A stretch of DNA of 64,000 nt from Thermus altitudinis (lineage in GTDB: Bacteria > Deinococcota > Deinococci > Deinococcales > Thermaceae). How positions within the stretch are numbered: position 1 is the stretch's first letter; the number at the start of each line of letters is the position of its first letter. The notes under the pieces were generated by a model that was given only the letters and a program-made list of their open reading frames with translations, was not told the DNA's origin and made no database searches. Positions 16,547-28,926 of this stretch are shown here, in pieces. The translations under genes and the position numbers were made by a program. The stretch covers positions 21,819-85,818 of the forward strand of contig NZ_JAKTNQ010000006.1 in assembly GCF_022760835.1 (NCBI RefSeq), given 5' to 3'.

Positions 16547-17814
16547 AGGGCGGGGAGCACGGCTCCGGGAATGAGGCCCAGCAGGATGAGAAGAAGCGCT
16601 ACCCCCAGGGCCACGCTCCGGGCCCAGGGACGGGGGTGGGCCTCGGCAGCCCCCTTCTGGAACACGGCCAAGCCCAAGGCCAGATAATAGTAGGCGCTCA
16701 CCGCGCTGGTGAGGAGGGCCAGCACCAGGAGCCCCCACTGGCCTGCCTTGGCCGCTTCACTGAAGACCAGGTACTTGCCCCAAAAGCCCGCCAGGGGAGG
16801 TAGGCCCAGGAGGGAGAGGGAGGACACAAAAAGGCCCAGGCCGAGGAGAGGGTCCCGGTGGAAGAGGCCTTTGATCCGCTCTAGGGGCACCCGGTCGGGG
16901 GAGACCTCCGAGAGCACGGCGAAGGCCAGTCCCGTGGCCAGCACGTAGGTGAGGAGGTAGAAGCCCAAGGCCGTGGCGTTTCCCGTGTAGAGGGCCAAGG
17001 CCATGTACCCAGCGTGGGCGATGGAGCTATAGGCCAAAAGCCTTTTCGCCTCCTGCTGGCCCAAGGCGGCCAGGTTCCCCAGGATCACGGAGAGGGCGAT
17101 GAGGAGGGTCAAGGCGTCGGGGACGCCCGGCGCGGCTACCCGAAGCAGGGCGGCAAAGGCGGCCGCCTTCACCCCCGTGGCCATGAAGAGCACCACCGGG
17201 GTGGGGCTACCCTGGTAGACGTCGGGGGTCCAGAAGTGGAAGGGGGCCAAGGCCACCTTGAAGCCCAGTCCCACCAGGAGGAGGCCCAGGGCGAGGGCGT
17301 AAAGGGGGCCTTCGCCAGGGGTCCCCGCCAGGAGGCTGCCCGTGGCCCCGTAGTGGAGGGCGGTGCCGTAGAGGAAGAAGGCGGCGGCCAAGGCCCCCAG
17401 GAGGAAGTACTTTAGGGCGGCTTCCAAACCTTCCCCTTTCCGCCAGGTGGCCAGGGCGTAAAGGGGGAGGGAAAGGGCCTCGAGGGCCACCAGCATCAGG
17501 ATGAGGTTTTGGGTGGAGGCGAGAAGGTGCATCCCCAAGGCGGCGTAGAGGACCAGGAGGTAGAACTCAAAGCGCCGGCTCCGCACCAACCCCACGGTCC
17601 AGAGGGCTCCCAAAAGGGCCAGCAGGGTAAAGACCTGGGCGATGCCGTCCACCTGGTAGGGGCCAAGGGCGAAGGGCCTTCCCCAGGTGAGAAGGAGGGA
17701 AAGAAGGGCCAAGGAGAGCCCCAGGATGGTGAGCCGTTTGTAAAGGGGCACGGAAACGAAGAAGCCCAAAAGGGTAAGGGCCACGGAGAACACGGTGAGC
17801 ACCATCAGGGTCAT
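16534..17814 (-). CDS. nuoN: NADH-quinone oxidoreductase subunit N (Nqo14)
   Basis: Antiporter-like membrane subunit, 426 residues, about 14 membrane helices. Last gene of the 14-gene complex I operon. The conserved lysine-bearing helix is in a segment with R-L-L-A-Y-S-S-I-A-H-A-G-Y, typical of NuoN/M/L. Works in proton translocation in the membrane arm. ATG overlaps the nuoM stop (ATGA); the stop codon sits in a hairpin loop. Confidence 0.96.
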   Translation of the reverse strand: MTLMVLTVFSVALTLLGFFVSVPLYKRLTILGLSLALLSLLLTWGRPFALGPYQVDGIAQVFTLLALLGALWTVGLVRSRRFEFYLLVLYAALGMHLLASTQNLILMLVALEALSLPLYALATWRKGEGLEAALKYFLLGALAAAFFLYGTALHYGATGSLLAGTPGEGPLYALALGLLLVGLGFKVALAPFHFWTPDVYQGSPTPVVLFMATGVKAAAFAALLRVAAPGVPDALTLLIALSVILGNLAALGQQEAKRLLAYSSIAHAGYMALALYTGNATALGFYLLTYVLATGLAFAVLSEVSPDRVPLERIKGLFHRDPLLGLGLFVSSLSLLGLPPLAGFWGKYLVFSEAAKAGQWGLLVLALLTSAVSAYYYLALGLAVFQKGAAEAHPRPWARSVALGVALLLILLGLIPGAVLPALAAG

Positions 17815-19220
17815 GCGCCACCTCCAAGGATCTTGGCGAAGGCCTCCGCCAGAGGCTCAAGGCCCTTTACGAAGAACCCGGGGAAGACGCCCATGAGGAC
17901 CAAGGCGGCCACCGTCAGGAAGGCGAAGGGCCATTCCGCCCCCTTCAGGTCCTCCGCCCCCCTCGGACCCTCCTCCCAGAAGACCTTCTGGAAGGCGGTG
18001 AGGGCGTAGGCGGCCCCGGCGATCACCGAGAGGAAGGCGAGGGCGGTGAGCCAGGGGCTGGCCTTGTAGGCCCCAAGGAGGGTCATAAGCTCTCCCGGAA
18101 AGCCGGAAAGCCCCGGAAGCCCCACCATGGCCAGGAACAGGAAAAGGGCCAGGGCGCTCAGCCCAGGGGCGCTTTCGGCTAGGCCCCGGAAGCGCCCGAT
18201 CTCCAGGGTGTGAAGCCTTTCGTAAAGCCTACCCGCCAAGAGGAAAAGCCCCCCCGTGTAGACCCCGCTGGCCGCCAGGAGGTAAAGCCCCCCCATGGCC
18301 CCTTCCGGGGTGCCGGAGAAGACCCCCAAGGCGGCCACCCCCATGTGGGAAACCCCGGCATAGGCCAAAAGGGTCTTGAAGTCCTTGGCGGAGAAGGCCA
18401 CCCAGGCGCCATATAGGGCGGAGATGGCCGCCAGGAAGAGGAGAAGCCCCTGAAGTTCGGCAAATCCTCCCGGGGCTAAGGGGATGGCGAAGCGGAAAAA
18501 GGCGAAGACCCCCACCTTGTAGAGGGTGCCCATGGCGTCGGCGAGCCCCGAGGGATGGTTTTCCTGGTGGAAGAGGGGAAGCCAGGCGTGCAGGGGGAAA
18601 AGAGGTGTCTTGATGGCAAAGGCTAGGGCGAAGCCCAAAAACACCCAGAAGGCAACGCTTCCCCCCACCGGGTGGGCCAGGAGGTCCTCGAGGAGGAAGC
18701 TGGGGCTCCCCCCCAGGGCCTTCACCGCCAGAATGGCGGCCAGCATGGGCAGGGATCCCGCCAGGGTGAAGAGGAGGAAGGTGTAGAGGGCTTTAAGCCG
18801 CCCCTCACCGCCATAGAAGAGGAGCATGAGGAGGGCGGGGATCAAGGCCGCTTCAAAGAACAGGTAGAAGACCAAAAGGTCCCGGGCGGCGAAAAGCCCC
18901 AGGAGAAGGCCGGACATGAGAAGGGCCAGGCCCAAGAACCGGCCTTCCACCTGGGCCACCAAAGCCCCCAGGAAGACGGTAAGGCCGATGGTGAGGAAGA
19001 AGAGGGCGGCAAGCCCATCCAGCCCAAAGGCCCAGTAAACCCCGAACCCCGGAAGCAAGGGAAGGGTTACCTCGTGGGCCATTCCGCCCGGGTGGGTGAG
19101 GAAGAGGTAGAGGTTGAGGAGGAAGCTTAACCCCGCCCCCCAAACCCCCAGGGTGCGGGGAAGGCCTAAAAGGAGGAGACCGCCCAAGAGAAGGGGTAAA
19201 AGAATCGCCAGGATTACCAC
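17811..19220 (-). CDS. nuoM: NADH-quinone oxidoreductase subunit M (Nqo13)
   Basis: 469-residue antiporter-like subunit of the membrane arm, about 14 helices; [11 protein letters not shown] and the proton-channel glutamate helix are recognisable. Begins at a GTG overlapping the nuoL stop by 7 bp. Confidence 0.96.
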   Translation of the reverse strand: MVILAILLPLLLGGLLLLGLPRTLGVWGAGLSFLLNLYLFLTHPGGMAHEVTLPLLPGFGVYWAFGLDGLAALFFLTIGLTVFLGALVAQVEGRFLGLALLMSGLLLGLFAARDLLVFYLFFEAALIPALLMLLFYGGEGRLKALYTFLLFTLAGSLPMLAAILAVKALGGSPSFLLEDLLAHPVGGSVAFWVFLGFALAFAIKTPLFPLHAWLPLFHQENHPSGLADAMGTLYKVGVFAFFRFAIPLAPGGFAELQGLLLFLAAISALYGAWVAFSAKDFKTLLAYAGVSHMGVAALGVFSGTPEGAMGGLYLLAASGVYTGGLFLLAGRLYERLHTLEIGRFRGLAESAPGLSALALFLFLAMVGLPGLSGFPGELMTLLGAYKASPWLTALAFLSVIAGAAYALTAFQKVFWEEGPRGAEDLKGAEWPFAFLTVAALVLMGVFPGFFVKGLEPLAEAFAKILGGGA

Positions 19221-21037
19221 CGCATCACCCCCAGTAGCAGCAAGGCGCCCAGCACGAAAAGAAGGGCATAAACCCTTAGGTAACCGGTCTGCAGCCGAGT
19301 GATCCCTTGGCCTAGGCTACGTACCCCCCCGCCCAGGCCGAAGTAGCCGCGCAGGAGGCTACGGTCCCCCAGGAAGAGGGCCTCCGCCAAGGCCTTCAAG
19401 GGGTTCACCAAAAGGGCGTTGTACACCCGGTCCGCATAGAAGCTTTCCCGGCTCCAGGCTTCAAAGGTGAGGTACCAGGCAGGGAAGGTTTTCCGTTGGA
19501 AGAAGGTGAAGCCCAGCCAGAGCCCCCCGAGGGCCACCACCCCCGAGAGGGCGATGAGGCCCCATTCCGCTCCCAAGGAGAGGTGGTGGGCCTCCACCTC
19601 CGCCAGGGTGGGCTTCAAGAAGGGCTCGAGGAGGTTGGGCAGGGGATGGGGCAGGGCCAGGTACCCGGCCAGCACCGAGCCCAGGGCCAAAAGGTGGTTG
19701 GGCCAGAGCATTACCGGAGGGGCCTCATGGGGATGGTGGTGCCCCCGCTCCTCCCCCAGAAAGACCAGGACGAACCAGCGCATGGCGTACATGGCGGTGA
19801 GCACCGCCACCAGTAGCGCCCCCAGGTAGAAGCCCAGGCCGCCGAAGGGGTAGGTGAGGGTGGCGGTGAGGATGGCGTCCTTGGACCAGAAGCCCGAGAG
19901 GAGGGGCAGGCCCCCTAAGGCCAGGGCCCCGATGAGCCCGTGCCAGCGGGTTAGGGGCAGGTGCTTCCAAAGCCCGCCCATCTTGCGCACATCCTGTTCC
20001 CCACCCAAGGCGTGGATCACGCTCCCCGAGGCCAGAAAGAGGAGGGCCTTGAAGAAGGCGTGGGTGAAGACGTGGAAGAGGGCCACCCAGTAGGCCCCTA
20101 CCCCGGCGGCCAGGAACATGTACCCCAGCTGGCTGATGGTGGAGTAGGCCACGATCTTCTTGATATCGGTCTGGCCAAAGGCGGAAAGGGCCCCGTAGGC
20201 GGCCGTGATCAAGCCTATGACGGCGATGGTGTAGGAAACGTCGGGGAGGTTGGCGTAGAGGAAGGAGCTACGGGCGATGAGGTAGACCCCGGCGGTCACC
20301 ATGGTGGCCGCGTGGATCAGGGCGGAAACCGGGGTGGGGCCGGCCATGGCGTCGGGAAGCCAGACCATGAGGGGCACCTGGGCGCTTTTCCCCACCGCCC
20401 CCAGGAAGAGGAGAAGGCCTGCCAGGGCCAGCAGGCTGGGGTTTTTCAAGGGGCCTTCCAGGGCTTCTTTGAGCTCGCTGATGGAAAGGGTGCCGTAAAG
20501 GGCAAAGAGGATGGCCATGCCCAGCATGAAGCCCAGGTCGCCGATGCGGTTGACGATGAAAGCCTTGCGGGCGGAGTCCGCATACTGGGCGTTTTTATAC
20601 CAGAAGCCGATGAGGAGGAAGCTGGCCAATCCCACCCCCTCCCAGCCGATGAACATCACCGGGTAGCTGTCGGCCAGGACCAGGGTGAGCATCATGGCGA
20701 TGAAGAGGTTGAAGTAGGCGAAGAAGCGGCTGTAGCCGGGATCCCCCCCCATGTAGCCGATGGCGTAGACGTGGATGAGGAACCCCACCCCGGTGACGAT
20801 GAGGAGCATGAAGCCCGAGAGGTTGTCCAAAAGGAGGCTGAAGGGGATTCCCGGGAGCCATTCCGCCTCATACCGGGCCCCACCCGAAAGGAGAAGGCCC
20901 ACCCCCACCAGGAAGGAGGCCAGGACCAGTAGGGAGGCGACCACCCCGGGTAGGGGTTCCTTCATCTGCTTGCCGAAAAGACCCAAAAGGGCAAAGCCCA
21001 AGAGGGGAAGGAGGATGGTCAGGAGAAGCATCTTCAC
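19214..21037 (-). CDS. nuoL: NADH-quinone oxidoreductase subunit L (Nqo12)
   Basis: 607-residue distal antiporter-like subunit with the extra C-terminal segment expected to form the long amphipathic helix along the membrane arm. [12 protein letters not shown] is the conserved lysine-helix region. GTG start in a GTGA overlap with nuoK. Confidence 0.96.
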   Translation of the reverse strand: MKMLLLTILLPLLGFALLGLFGKQMKEPLPGVVASLLVLASFLVGVGLLLSGGARYEAEWLPGIPFSLLLDNLSGFMLLIVTGVGFLIHVYAIGYMGGDPGYSRFFAYFNLFIAMMLTLVLADSYPVMFIGWEGVGLASFLLIGFWYKNAQYADSARKAFIVNRIGDLGFMLGMAILFALYGTLSISELKEALEGPLKNPSLLALAGLLLFLGAVGKSAQVPLMVWLPDAMAGPTPVSALIHAATMVTAGVYLIARSSFLYANLPDVSYTIAVIGLITAAYGALSAFGQTDIKKIVAYSTISQLGYMFLAAGVGAYWVALFHVFTHAFFKALLFLASGSVIHALGGEQDVRKMGGLWKHLPLTRWHGLIGALALGGLPLLSGFWSKDAILTATLTYPFGGLGFYLGALLVAVLTAMYAMRWFVLVFLGEERGHHHPHEAPPVMLWPNHLLALGSVLAGYLALPHPLPNLLEPFLKPTLAEVEAHHLSLGAEWGLIALSGVVALGGLWLGFTFFQRKTFPAWYLTFEAWSRESFYADRVYNALLVNPLKALAEALFLGDRSLLRGYFGLGGGVRSLGQGITRLQTGYLRVYALLFVLGALLLLGVMRW

Positions 21038-21321
21038 CCCCTAAGCTCCGAAAGGTCGTCCACCGCGGTGCTCTCCCGTTGGCGGAAGATGGCCACGATG
21101 AGGCCGAGGCCCACCGCCACCTCGGCGGCGGCGATGGCGATCACCATGAGGGCCGCCACCTGGCCCTCCAGGCCGTAGGCCCGGGCGAAGCCCACCAGGG
21201 AGAGGTTGGCGGCGTTCAGCATGAGCTCAATGGAAAGGAAAACCAAAATGGCGGTCCTGCGGGTCAAGACCCCATAGACCCCCAAGGCGAAAAGCAGGGC
21301 GGAGGCCAATAGGTAACTCAC
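21034..21321 (-). CDS. nuoK: NADH-quinone oxidoreductase subunit K (Nqo11)
   Basis: 95 residues, three membrane helices, with the two family glutamates in [10 protein letters not shown] and A-A-A-E-V-A-V-G. The start chosen is the GTG overlapping the nuoJ stop (GTGA), giving V-S-Y-L-L-A-S; upstream in-frame sequence merely overlaps nuoJ. Confidence 0.95.
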   Translation of the reverse strand: MSYLLASALLFALGVYGVLTRRTAILVFLSIELMLNAANLSLVGFARAYGLEGQVAALMVIAIAAAEVAVGLGLIVAIFRQRESTAVDDLSELRG

Positions 21322-21857
21322 CGCACCACCTCCTTTTCCTCCTTGCGCTCCTCGGGGCTCAGGGCATCCAGGGGCCTTGGCGGTTGCACCAGGGCCACCG
21401 CCACCACCGTGGCCGCCATGAGGAGGAAGCCCACCGCCAGAAGCACCAGGAGCCAGTCCCCGTACAGGAGGGGCCCCAGGGCCTGGGGCAGGCCACCTTG
21501 GAGGTCCTTGGTGAAGGCCAGATTGAGGCCCCAAAGCCCCGAGAGGAGGACCAGGGCTACCCCCACGGAGAGGAGCAAGGCCAAGGGGCGGCTTCGCACC
21601 AGGGGGTCAAACCCCACCTCGCCCTGGGCGGCGTAGAGGAGCATGATGACGAAGAGGAAGAGGACCACGATGGCCCCTGCGTAGACGATGATCTGGATGA
21701 AACCCAGGAAGCGGGCCTCGAGGGCCACATAGAGCCCAGCCAATATGAGGAAGTTCCCGATGAGGGCCAAGGCGGCGTGGATGGCGTTTTTCAAGGTGAC
21801 CACCAGGACCCCGGAGAAGAGGAGTAGGAGAAGGGCCAAGGCTTCCCAGGGGCTCAT
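21318..21857 (-). CDS. nuoJ: NADH-quinone oxidoreductase subunit J (Nqo10)
   Basis: 179-residue membrane subunit with five helices and the conserved [15 protein letters not shown] helix that links the quinone site to the antiporter modules. ATG overlaps the nuoI stop. Confidence 0.95.
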   Translation of the reverse strand: MSPWEALALLLLLFSGVLVVTLKNAIHAALALIGNFLILAGLYVALEARFLGFIQIIVYAGAIVVLFLFVIMLLYAAQGEVGFDPLVRSRPLALLLSVGVALVLLSGLWGLNLAFTKDLQGGLPQALGPLLYGDWLLVLLAVGFLLMAATVVAVALVQPPRPLDALSPEERKEEKEVVR

Positions 21858-22402
21858 TTTCCGCCTCCTTTCGTGGGGGCCTTGAACCCCTCCAACTCGG
21901 GGCGGACATAGGGAACCACGTAGCCGGGCTTCACCGGTTTACCGGTGATCTTGGCCTCCCGGCGCTGGGGCTTGGTGCCCACCACGTCCACCAGCATGTC
22001 CTCCTTGCCGTAGATCAGGTCCGAGTACTCGTAGTCGGCCATTTCAAAGTCGTAGCCCAGCACGATGGCCCCGGTGGGGCAGGCCTCCTCGCAAAGCCCG
22101 CAGAAGATGCACCGGAGCATGTTGATCTCGTAGACCTTGGCATAGCGCTCCCCCGCGGAGACCGGGTTTTCCGGGTCGTTTTCCGCGGGCTCCACGTAGA
22201 TGGCATAGGCCGGGCAGGCGGCGGCGCACAAGGAGCAGCCGATGCACTTCTCCAGGCCGTTGGGGTGGCGGGTGAGCACGTGGCGGCCGTGGAAGCGGGG
22301 CTTGAGGGCCACGGGGGCGTCGGGGTAGGGGACGGTCACCGGTTTGGAAAAGAGGTACTTGAGGGTGATGCCAAGGCTTTGGGCCAGGGCCTTTAGGGTC
22401 AT
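21854..22402 (-). CDS. nuoI: NADH-quinone oxidoreductase subunit I (Nqo9)
   Basis: 182 residues, peripheral-arm ferredoxin-like subunit with two 4Fe-4S motifs, [12 protein letters not shown] and [12 protein letters not shown] (clusters N6a and N6b). All eight cysteines are present. ATGA overlap with nuoH upstream. Confidence 0.97.
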   Translation of the reverse strand: MTLKALAQSLGITLKYLFSKPVTVPYPDAPVALKPRFHGRHVLTRHPNGLEKCIGCSLCAAACPAYAIYVEPAENDPENPVSAGERYAKVYEINMLRCIFCGLCEEACPTGAIVLGYDFEMADYEYSDLIYGKEDMLVDVVGTKPQRREAKITGKPVKPGYVVPYVRPELEGFKAPTKGGGK

Positions 22403-23493
22403 GCGCCACCTCCTTTGCGGGCGGGTTTGGGGCTATACATCACCGCTCCCAGAAGGACCAAGAAGGCGGCCAAGGAGAGGTAGAGGAGGTAGGAGCGGGG
22501 AAGGTCCAGGGCCACCACCAAGGCGGTCACCAGGAACCAGACCAGGGCCACCGGGAAGAGGAAGCCCCAGCCGAAACGCAGAAGCTGATCGTAGCGTAAC
22601 CGGAACCAGGTGGCCCGGATCCAGATGAAGAGGAAGAGGAAGAAGGCGATCTTGAGGAACATCCAGAGGTAGGGCACTTCCAGGAAGGGCATGGTCCAGC
22701 CCCCCAGGAAAAGGGTGGGGATAAGGGCGCTGGCGGTGATGAAGTGGATGTACTCGGTCATCTGGAAAAGGGCCCACTTGATGGAGCTGTACTCCGTGTG
22801 GTACCCCCCCACCAGCTCCTGCTCGGCCTCGGGCAGGTCAAAGGGGGTGCGGGCGGCTTCGGCCAAGGCGGCGATGCCGTAGATGAGGAAGGCGGGAAAG
22901 GCGTAAAGGGCTAGCCAACCGTGTTCCTTTTGCCAGTTCACGATGTCGTTCAGGTTGAGGCTTCCCACCAAGAGCACTGGGGAGAGGAGGGCGATACCCA
23001 GGCCCAGCTCGTAGGAGATGAGGCTGGCCGAGGAGCGCAAGGAGCCCAGGAGGCTATACTTGCTCCCCGAGGCCCAACCCGCCAGGAAGATGCCGTAGAT
23101 GGCCATCTCGCTCACGGCGAAGAGGTAGAGAAGGCCCAGGTCCAGGTTCAAGACCCAGGGCTGGTAGCCGAAGAAGCTCCCGGGAGGGCCAAAGGGGATG
23201 GCCCCGAAGGCCAGGAGGGCGAAGACCACACCGATCAAGGGGGCTAGGACGAAGAGCACCTTGTCCGCCCGCTCCACCACCAGGTCTTCCTTGAAGATGC
23301 TCTTGATGGCATCGGCGATGGGCTGAAAGAGCCCCAAGGGCCCCACCCGGTTGGGGCCCAAGCGGATCTGGAAGCGGGCCAGGAGGCGGCGTTCGATCAG
23401 GGTCATGAAGGCGAAGGCGGTGAGAAGGCCCACCACCACCAAAAAAGCCTTCAGGGCCACCATCCAGTAGGGATCCAGGGGGTACGGGTTCAT
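22399..23493 (-). CDS. nuoH: NADH-quinone oxidoreductase subunit H (Nqo8)
   Basis: 364-residue membrane subunit at the junction of the arms, forming the quinone chamber with NuoB and Nuo[20 protein letters not shown] near residue 31 and the charged loop with [13 protein letters not shown] are the classic motifs. ATG overlaps the nuoG stop. Confidence 0.97.
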   Translation of the reverse strand: MNPYPLDPYWMVALKAFLVVVGLLTAFAFMTLIERRLLARFQIRLGPNRVGPLGLFQPIADAIKSIFKEDLVVERADKVLFVLAPLIGVVFALLAFGAIPFGPPGSFFGYQPWVLNLDLGLLYLFAVSEMAIYGIFLAGWASGSKYSLLGSLRSSASLISYELGLGIALLSPVLLVGSLNLNDIVNWQKEHGWLALYAFPAFLIYGIAALAEAARTPFDLPEAEQELVGGYHTEYSSIKWALFQMTEYIHFITASALIPTLFLGGWTMPFLEVPYLWMFLKIAFFLFLFIWIRATWFRLRYDQLLRFGWGFLFPVALVWFLVTALVVALDLPRSYLLYLSLAAFLVLLGAVMYSPKPARKGGGA

Positions 23494-25838
23494 GCCTCAC
23501 CTCCCGTGGGCACCAATACCTTGGCCTCCACCCTTCGCCCCGCCAAGGGGCCCATGGCGGAGAGGTAAAGGAAGCCCCTAGCCAGGTCCTCCCGGTGGAC
23601 CACCTGGGCCCGCACGCTTCCTAAGGGGGTTTCCACCTCCACCCAGGCCCCTTCCAAAAGGGTCTCGGCCTTGGCGGTTTCCGGGTGGACCCAAAGCTCA
23701 GGGCGCACGGTTTCCTTCACCTTGCCGGTAAGCTGCCAGGCCTTCCACATGGTGGGCCTAAGGTAAAGCCTTCCCTCCTGGGCCTGGGGCCGGAGTTCCT
23801 TGGTGCGGTGGGAAAGGAGGCCCAAAGGAGGGGGTACCTTGCCCTTAAGGGCCTTTTCCGCCTCGAGGCCCAGCCTAAAGGGGGGCCGCACTCCCAGGGC
23901 CTCGGCCAGAAGGGCCAAAGCCTGCAAGGCCCCTTCCGCCTCGCCGCTATGGATGGGGGCGGGGTTTAAGGGGAGGACCCGGCCCTCCAGGTTCACCACC
24001 CGGCCCCGCTTCTCGTAGAAGGTGGGGGCGGGGAGGACCACGTCCGCATACCGCTCCGCCAGGGGATGGAGGTGGCTTAGGTGCATCAGGAGGAAGCGCT
24101 TGCCCTTTAGGGCGCTTTCCGGGGGCACGAAGCCGTAGTAGGCGTAGGGGCTTCCGGCCTCGTCCCAGCCCGCTCCCCTCTCCCCAGGCCACACCCCCAG
24201 GGCCTCGAGGCCCCGGGCATTGGCCGCCGGGGTCATGGCCAGGACCTTGGCCCCCTTGCGCTCGGCAAGGAGCCTGGCCCTTTCCGCGGCCACCGTATCC
24301 TGCAAGACCCCGGCCCCCAGGATGAGAACGGGGTTTTGGGCCTTCTCCCAGGCCTCCTTGGCCCGGGCCACCGCCTCCCCTCCCTCCTTATCCCCCAGAA
24401 GGGCCAGGAGGATTTCCCGCTCCTCCCCCGGGGCATGGACCTGGGCGATGCCGGCCCACTTCATGAGGGGCACCCGGTAGGGGGCGAAGAGGGCCAGCTT
24501 GTCGGTGCGGCGGGGCATCCTCTCCTTGATGGCGAGGTCGGCGAAGGGGGTGCCGTGGGCCAACCTGGGGGCGGGCCTTAGGTCCCGCACGAACTCGCTT
24601 AGGCGGAGGTGGAGGAGGGGGGCTTCCTCCGTGGGGTCCCCCAGGATGAGGGCCAAGTCGGCCCTTAGGAGGTCCTCAAGGGTGGCGGGCGGGAAGAGGC
24701 TTGCGGGGGCGGCGGTGCGGCCCTGGAAGTCCAGGTGGGGGGTGTTGAGGGCCCGGGCCAGCTCCGCGGCCATGAGGCCCTCCTCGAGGGTGGCGTCGTG
24801 GGGCAGGTATATCCCCACCTCTTCCTTTTTCGCCCCTTTGAGACCCTCCCGTAGGGCGGCCAAGGCCTCCTCCCAGCTGGCTTCCACCAGCCTCCCCCCT
24901 TTGCGCACCAGCGGATAGTGGATCCGGTTTTCGTCCGCCCATTCGTGCCCAAACCGGCCGGCATCGCAAAGCCAGATCTCGTTCACCTCGGGCACTTCTC
25001 GGGCTCGGATCCGGAGAAGCTCACCGCTTCGGGTGTCCGCGGTGATGCCGCACCCCAGGCTACACAGGGCGCAGTGGCTCGGGGTTTCCTCCATCTCCCA
25101 GTTGCGGGCCCGGAAGCGGGCGGTGAGGTCCAGCAGGGCCCCCACGGGGCAGATGTCGGTGATGTTCCCGGAAAACCCCGAGGGAAGCCCGAAGTCCATG
25201 GTGCCGATGAAGGTGTGCACCCCACGCTCAATGAAGTCCAGGACCTCGTCCCCCGGAATCTCCTCAAAGTAGCGCACGCAGCGCTTGCAGTGGATGCACC
25301 GCTCCCGGTCCAGGACCACGAAAGGGGATAGGGGGTGGTGCTTGTCCACGTGGCGGCGGGTGAACGCAAAGCGGGTATAGGTGGGTGGGGCCAGCGGGTC
25401 CTTTTGGTAATACTTCTCGTAAAGCCCGTACTCCACCGTGCGGTCCTGAAGCTCACAGGCTCCGCCCTTGTCGCAGGTGGGGCAGTCCAAGGGGTGGTTG
25501 AGGAGGGTGAACTCCACCATCCCCGCTTGGGCCTCCCGCACCACCTCCGAGAGGGTGTCCACCACCATCCCGTCCGCCACGGCGGTGACGCAGCTGGCCG
25601 CCAGCTTGGGCTGCCAGGCGATCTCGGGCTCGCCTTGGTCGTTCAGAACCGGCTTGCCGTCCGGGCCCCTCTTGGGCAGGCCGATGCGCACCAGGCACAT
25701 GCGGCAGGCCCCAATGGGGGAGAGGTGCTTTTCCGAGCAGAAAAGGGGCACGTCGTACCCCGCGTGGAAGACCGCGTCCATGACGCTGGTCCCCGGGGGC
25801 ACCTCCACTGTGCGGTCGTTGACCTTGACCCTAACCAC
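23490..25838 (-). CDS. nuoG: NADH-quinone oxidoreductase subunit G (Nqo3)
   Basis: About 782 residues. N-terminal 2Fe-2S ferredoxin domain (cluster N1b), the H-x3-C-x2-C cluster N5, C-I-H-C-K-R-C (N4), and the additional C-x2-C-x3-C with a fourth cysteine in W-L-C-D-A-G that holds cluster N7, followed by a molybdopterin-type domain without cofactor. The start taken is the GTG giving M-V-R-V-K-V-N-D with GGAGGT four bases upstream; a GTG two codons earlier overlapping the nuoF stop is possible. Confidence 0.95.
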   Translation of the reverse strand: MVRVKVNDRTVEVPPGTSVMDAVFHAGYDVPLFCSEKHLSPIGACRMCLVRIGLPKRGPDGKPVLNDQGEPEIAWQPKLAASCVTAVADGMVVDTLSEVVREAQAGMVEFTLLNHPLDCPTCDKGGACELQDRTVEYGLYEKYYQKDPLAPPTYTRFAFTRRHVDKHHPLSPFVVLDRERCIHCKRCVRYFEEIPGDEVLDFIERGVHTFIGTMDFGLPSGFSGNITDICPVGALLDLTARFRARNWEMEETPSHCALCSLGCGITADTRSGELLRIRAREVPEVNEIWLCDAGRFGHEWADENRIHYPLVRKGGRLVEASWEEALAALREGLKGAKKEEVGIYLPHDATLEEGLMAAELARALNTPHLDFQGRTAAPASLFPPATLEDLLRADLALILGDPTEEAPLLHLRLSEFVRDLRPAPRLAHGTPFADLAIKERMPRRTDKLALFAPYRVPLMKWAGIAQVHAPGEEREILLALLGDKEGGEAVARAKEAWEKAQNPVLILGAGVLQDTVAAERARLLAERKGAKVLAMTPAANARGLEALGVWPGERGAGWDEAGSPYAYYGFVPPESALKGKRFLLMHLSHLHPLAERYADVVLPAPTFYEKRGRVVNLEGRVLPLNPAPIHSGEAEGALQALALLAEALGVRPPFRLGLEAEKALKGKVPPPLGLLSHRTKELRPQAQEGRLYLRPTMWKAWQLTGKVKETVRPELWVHPETAKAETLLEGAWVEVETPLGSVRAQVVHREDLARGFLYLSAMGPLAGRRVEAKVLVPTGGEA

Positions 25839-25840
25839 CT

Positions 25841-27154
25841 TCACCTCCAGAGGTTTACCCTGGGCACGGGCCGCTTTTCCCGCACCAGGGCCAGGTACTG
25901 GTCCTTGAAGTGCTTCAAGGAGCCCTTTACCGGCCACACCGCCGCATCTGCCAAGGGGCAGAAGCTCCGGCCCTCAATGAGGGGCAGGAGGGCCTCCAGG
26001 TTCTCCACGTCCTTTTCCTCTCCCTCCCCGGAGCCGATCTTGGCGAAGAGGTTCACCATGAAACCCGCCACCCCTTCCCGGCAGGGGGTGCACTTGCCGC
26101 AGGACTCGTGGGCGTAAAAGCGGGTCACGTTCCACATGGCGTCCACCATGCTGACCCTTTCCGGTATGAGGATCACGCCCCCGGTGCCCAGCATGGAGCC
26201 CTTGGCCTGCAGGTGCTCGTAGCTCATGGGGGTGTCCAGGATCTCCTCGGTAAAGGGTAAGGGCGGGGTGGAGGAGCCCCCGGGGATGAGGGCCTGGATG
26301 GGCTCCAAGGGGCCACCGGCCCAATCGTAGATGAGCTCCCGCAGGGTGGTTCCCATGGGAAGCTCATACACCCCCGGCCGCCTCACGGGCCCGGAGATCT
26401 GGTAGAGCTTCATCCCCTTGGACTGCTCCGTGCCCATGCTGGCGAACCAGTCGGCGCCCCGCTCCAGGATGGGCACCACCGCGGCCAGGGTTTCCACGTT
26501 GTTGATGGTGGTGGGCTTGCCCCAAAGCCCCGACTGGGCGGGGAAGGGGGGCTTAAGGCGGGGGTTGGCCCTCAGGCCCTCCAGGGAGTTCATGAGGGCG
26601 GTCTCCTCCCCGCAGATGTAGGCCCCGGCTCCCCGGTGCACGTGCACGTTAAAGGAAAAATCCGTGCCGAAGAGGTTATCCCCCAGGTAGCCCCGGGCGC
26701 GGGCCTCCCGGATGGCGGCCTCCAGCCGGTCCGCGGCCTTGCGGTACTCCCCCCGCACGTAGATGTACCCCACCGTGGCCCTGATGGCGTAGCCCGCCAG
26801 GATCATGCCCTCGAGGAGCAGGTGGGGAACATCCTCCAAGATGTACCGGTCCTTAAAGCTTCCCGGCTCGGACTCGTCGGCGTTGCAGATCAGGTAATGC
26901 TGCCTCCCATCCTTGGGCATGAAGCTCCACTTCACCCCCGTGGGGAAGCCTGCCCCGCCCCGGCCCCGGAGGCCCGAGCGCTTCACCTCCTCAATCACGT
27001 CCTCGGGTGTCTTCTCCTTGAGCACCCGCTTGGCGGTTTCGTACCCCCCGTGCTTCAGGTAGTAGTCCAGGGTCCAGCTTCCCTCCCGGCCCACGTGGGC
27101 GTAGAGGGTCCGTTCAAAGCGGGGGTCGCGTCCGGAAACGATGGGCCCGGTCAT
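25841..27154 (-). CDS. nuoF: NADH-quinone oxidoreductase subunit F (Nqo1)
   Basis: 437 residues; binds NADH and FMN and carries cluster N3. [10 protein letters not shown] near residue 64 is the FMN/NADH loop, and [10 protein letters not shown] with a later C-P-L-A-D are the cluster ligands. ATG overlaps the nuoE stop (ATGA); a longer upstream reading inside nuoE was rejected. Confidence 0.97.
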   Translation of the reverse strand: MTGPIVSGRDPRFERTLYAHVGREGSWTLDYYLKHGGYETAKRVLKEKTPEDVIEEVKRSGLRGRGGAGFPTGVKWSFMPKDGRQHYLICNADESEPGSFKDRYILEDVPHLLLEGMILAGYAIRATVGYIYVRGEYRKAADRLEAAIREARARGYLGDNLFGTDFSFNVHVHRGAGAYICGEETALMNSLEGLRANPRLKPPFPAQSGLWGKPTTINNVETLAAVVPILERGADWFASMGTEQSKGMKLYQISGPVRRPGVYELPMGTTLRELIYDWAGGPLEPIQALIPGGSSTPPLPFTEEILDTPMSYEHLQAKGSMLGTGGVILIPERVSMVDAMWNVTRFYAHESCGKCTPCREGVAGFMVNLFAKIGSGEGEEKDVENLEALLPLIEGRSFCPLADAAVWPVKGSLKHFKDQYLALVREKRPVPRVNLWR

Positions 27155-27696
27155 ACCTCCACCTCGTGTACGTGGTGCCCGCATTTGCCGGGAAGCTCCA
27201 CCTCCTCCAGGCGTTTGCCGGCCCTCAGGCCCGAAAGGAGGGCCTCGAGGCGGGCCCGGGTCACGCATTCCACATAGGGCTCGTCGTTCACCTGCACCAC
27301 CGGAGCCGTGTGGCAGCTTCCCAGGCACTCCACCTTCTGCACGCTAAAAAGGCCATCCGGGGTTACCTCCCCTGGCCCGATGCCTAAGGTTTCCGTGAGG
27401 TAGTCCCAAAGCTCGTCGGCCCCGGCCAGCTTGCAGCTCAAGGTGGCGCAGACCTGGAGGTGGTAGCGCCCCGTGGGCACGAACTGGTAGTAGGAGTAAA
27501 AGCTGGCTACCCCCATGACCTCCGTGGCCGTGGTGCCCACCAGGTGGGCGATCTCCTCTACACGCTCCGGGCGGATCCAACCCTCCTCCTGTTGCACCCG
27601 CCTCAAGAGGGGCATGATGGCGGCGCGGCGTCCTTCCGGCGGGTATTTGGCAAAGGTTTCCGCTAGGAAATCCTGTTTGTCATCAAAGAATCCCAT
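27151..27696 (-). CDS. nuoE: NADH-quinone oxidoreductase subunit E (Nqo2)
   Basis: 181-residue thioredoxin-like 2Fe-2S subunit (cluster N1a). Ligands C-A-T-L-S-C and C-L-G-S-C are in place. Pairs with NuoF at the tip of the peripheral arm. Separated from nuoD by 9 bp. Confidence 0.96.
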   Translation of the reverse strand: MGFFDDKQDFLAETFAKYPPEGRRAAIMPLLRRVQQEEGWIRPERVEEIAHLVGTTATEVMGVASFYSYYQFVPTGRYHLQVCATLSCKLAGADELWDYLTETLGIGPGEVTPDGLFSVQKVECLGSCHTAPVVQVNDEPYVECVTRARLEALLSGLRAGKRLEEVELPGKCGHHVHEVEV

Positions 27697-27705
27697 CTTC
27701 CCTCC

Positions 27706-28926
27706 CTATCGGTCCACGTCGCCCATGACGGGATCCAGGCTGGCAATGATGGCCACCATGTCGGGCACCTGCTCCCCCTTGCAGGCATAGGGAAGGCTTT
27801 GCAGGTTCACGAAGCTGGGGGCCCGCACCTTGACCCGGTAGGGCATGCTGCCTCCGTCGGAAACGATGTAATATCCCAGCTCCCCTCGGGCGGACTCCGT
27901 GGGCACGTACACCTCCCCCTTGGGGGGGTGGAAGCCCTCGGTGTAGTGCTTGAAGTGGTAGATGACCGCCTCCATGGAGGTTTCCAAAAGGTGCCTGGGG
28001 GGCGGGGTGATCTGGGGATTCGGGTCCCGCACCGGCCCCGGCTCCAGCCTTTCCAGGGCTTGCTGGATGATCTTCACCGACTCCCGCATCTCCCGGATGC
28101 GGATCAGCATGCGGTCAAAGACATCCCCGTGTTCCCCTAGGGGTACGTTAAACTGGTAGGTTTCGTAGCCCGCATAGGGATAGGCCTTGCGCACATCGTA
28201 GTTGACCCCGCTGGCCCGTAGGGAACCCCCGGTGAGGCCCAGGTTGATGGCCACCTCGGGGGGGATCACCCCCACCCCCCGGGCCCGTTCGTAGAAGATG
28301 GGGCTTTCTGCGAAAAGGGCCTCGTACTCGTCTATGCGGTGGGGCAGAACCTGCAAAAGCTTCCTGAGTTCGGGCACGAACTCCTCGGGCAGGTCCTCCT
28401 TGACCCCGCCGATGCGGATGTAGTTGTGGTGGAAGCGCTGGCCCGTGACCCACTCAAAGAGGTCCAGGATGGTTTCCCGCTCGCGGAAGGCGTAGAAGAA
28501 GGGGGTAAGGGCTCCGAGGTCCAGCAGGCCCGTCCCCAGGAAGACCAGGTGGCTGGCCAGGCGGGAGAGTTCGTTCAGAATGATGCGGATGGTTTCGGCC
28601 CTGGGGGGCACCACCGCCCCCACCAGCTTCTCCACCGCCAGGGCGTAGGCCAGGTCGTGGGCGAAGGAGTGGAGGTAGTCCATCCGGGGCGTATACGTGA
28701 TCACCTGGGTATACGTCCGGTTCTCCATGTTTTTCTCAAACCCGGTGTGGAGGTAACCGATGTGGGGAACCAGGTCCAGAACCTCTTCCCCCGAAAGGGT
28801 CACCACCACCCGCAAGACCCCGTGGGTGGAGGGGTGCTGGGGGCCCACGTTGAGGGTCATCACCTCGGTGCGGAGTTCTTTGGGCTCCTCCGTCACCGGG
28901 GGGTCCAGGTCCAGGTAGTCCTTCAT
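27706..28926 (-). CDS. nuoD: NADH-quinone oxidoreductase subunit D (Nqo4)
   Basis: 406-residue 49-kDa-type subunit derived from NiFe hydrogenase large subunits but lacking the nickel cysteines. [11 protein letters not shown] and [10 protein letters not shown] include the quinone-site His and Tyr. ATG overlaps the nuoC stop. The first 15 residues are variable relative to T. thermophilus; the rest is highly conserved. Confidence 0.97.
   Translation of the reverse strand: MKDYLDLDPPVTEEPKELRTEVMTLNVGPQHPSTHGVLRVVVTLSGEEVLDLVPHIGYLHTGFEKNMENRTYTQVITYTPRMDYLHSFAHDLAYALAVEKLVGAVVPPRAETIRIILNELSRLASHLVFLGTGLLDLGALTPFFYAFRERETILDLFEWVTGQRFHHNYIRIGGVKEDLPEEFVPELRKLLQVLPHRIDEYEALFAESPIFYERARGVGVIPPEVAINLGLTGGSLRASGVNYDVRKAYPYAGYETYQFNVPLGEHGDVFDRMLIRIREMRESVKIIQQALERLEPGPVRDPNPQITPPPRHLLETSMEAVIYHFKHYTEGFHPPKGEVYVPTESARGELGYYIVSDGGSMPYRVKVRAPSFVNLQSLPYACKGEQVPDMVAIIASLDPVMGDVDR

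Noticed and set aside
19961..20932. Antisense open frame of 323 codons opposite nuoL
   Set aside because: Shadow of the conserved nuoL; composition dominated by Gly, Glu, Asp and His, no start signal.
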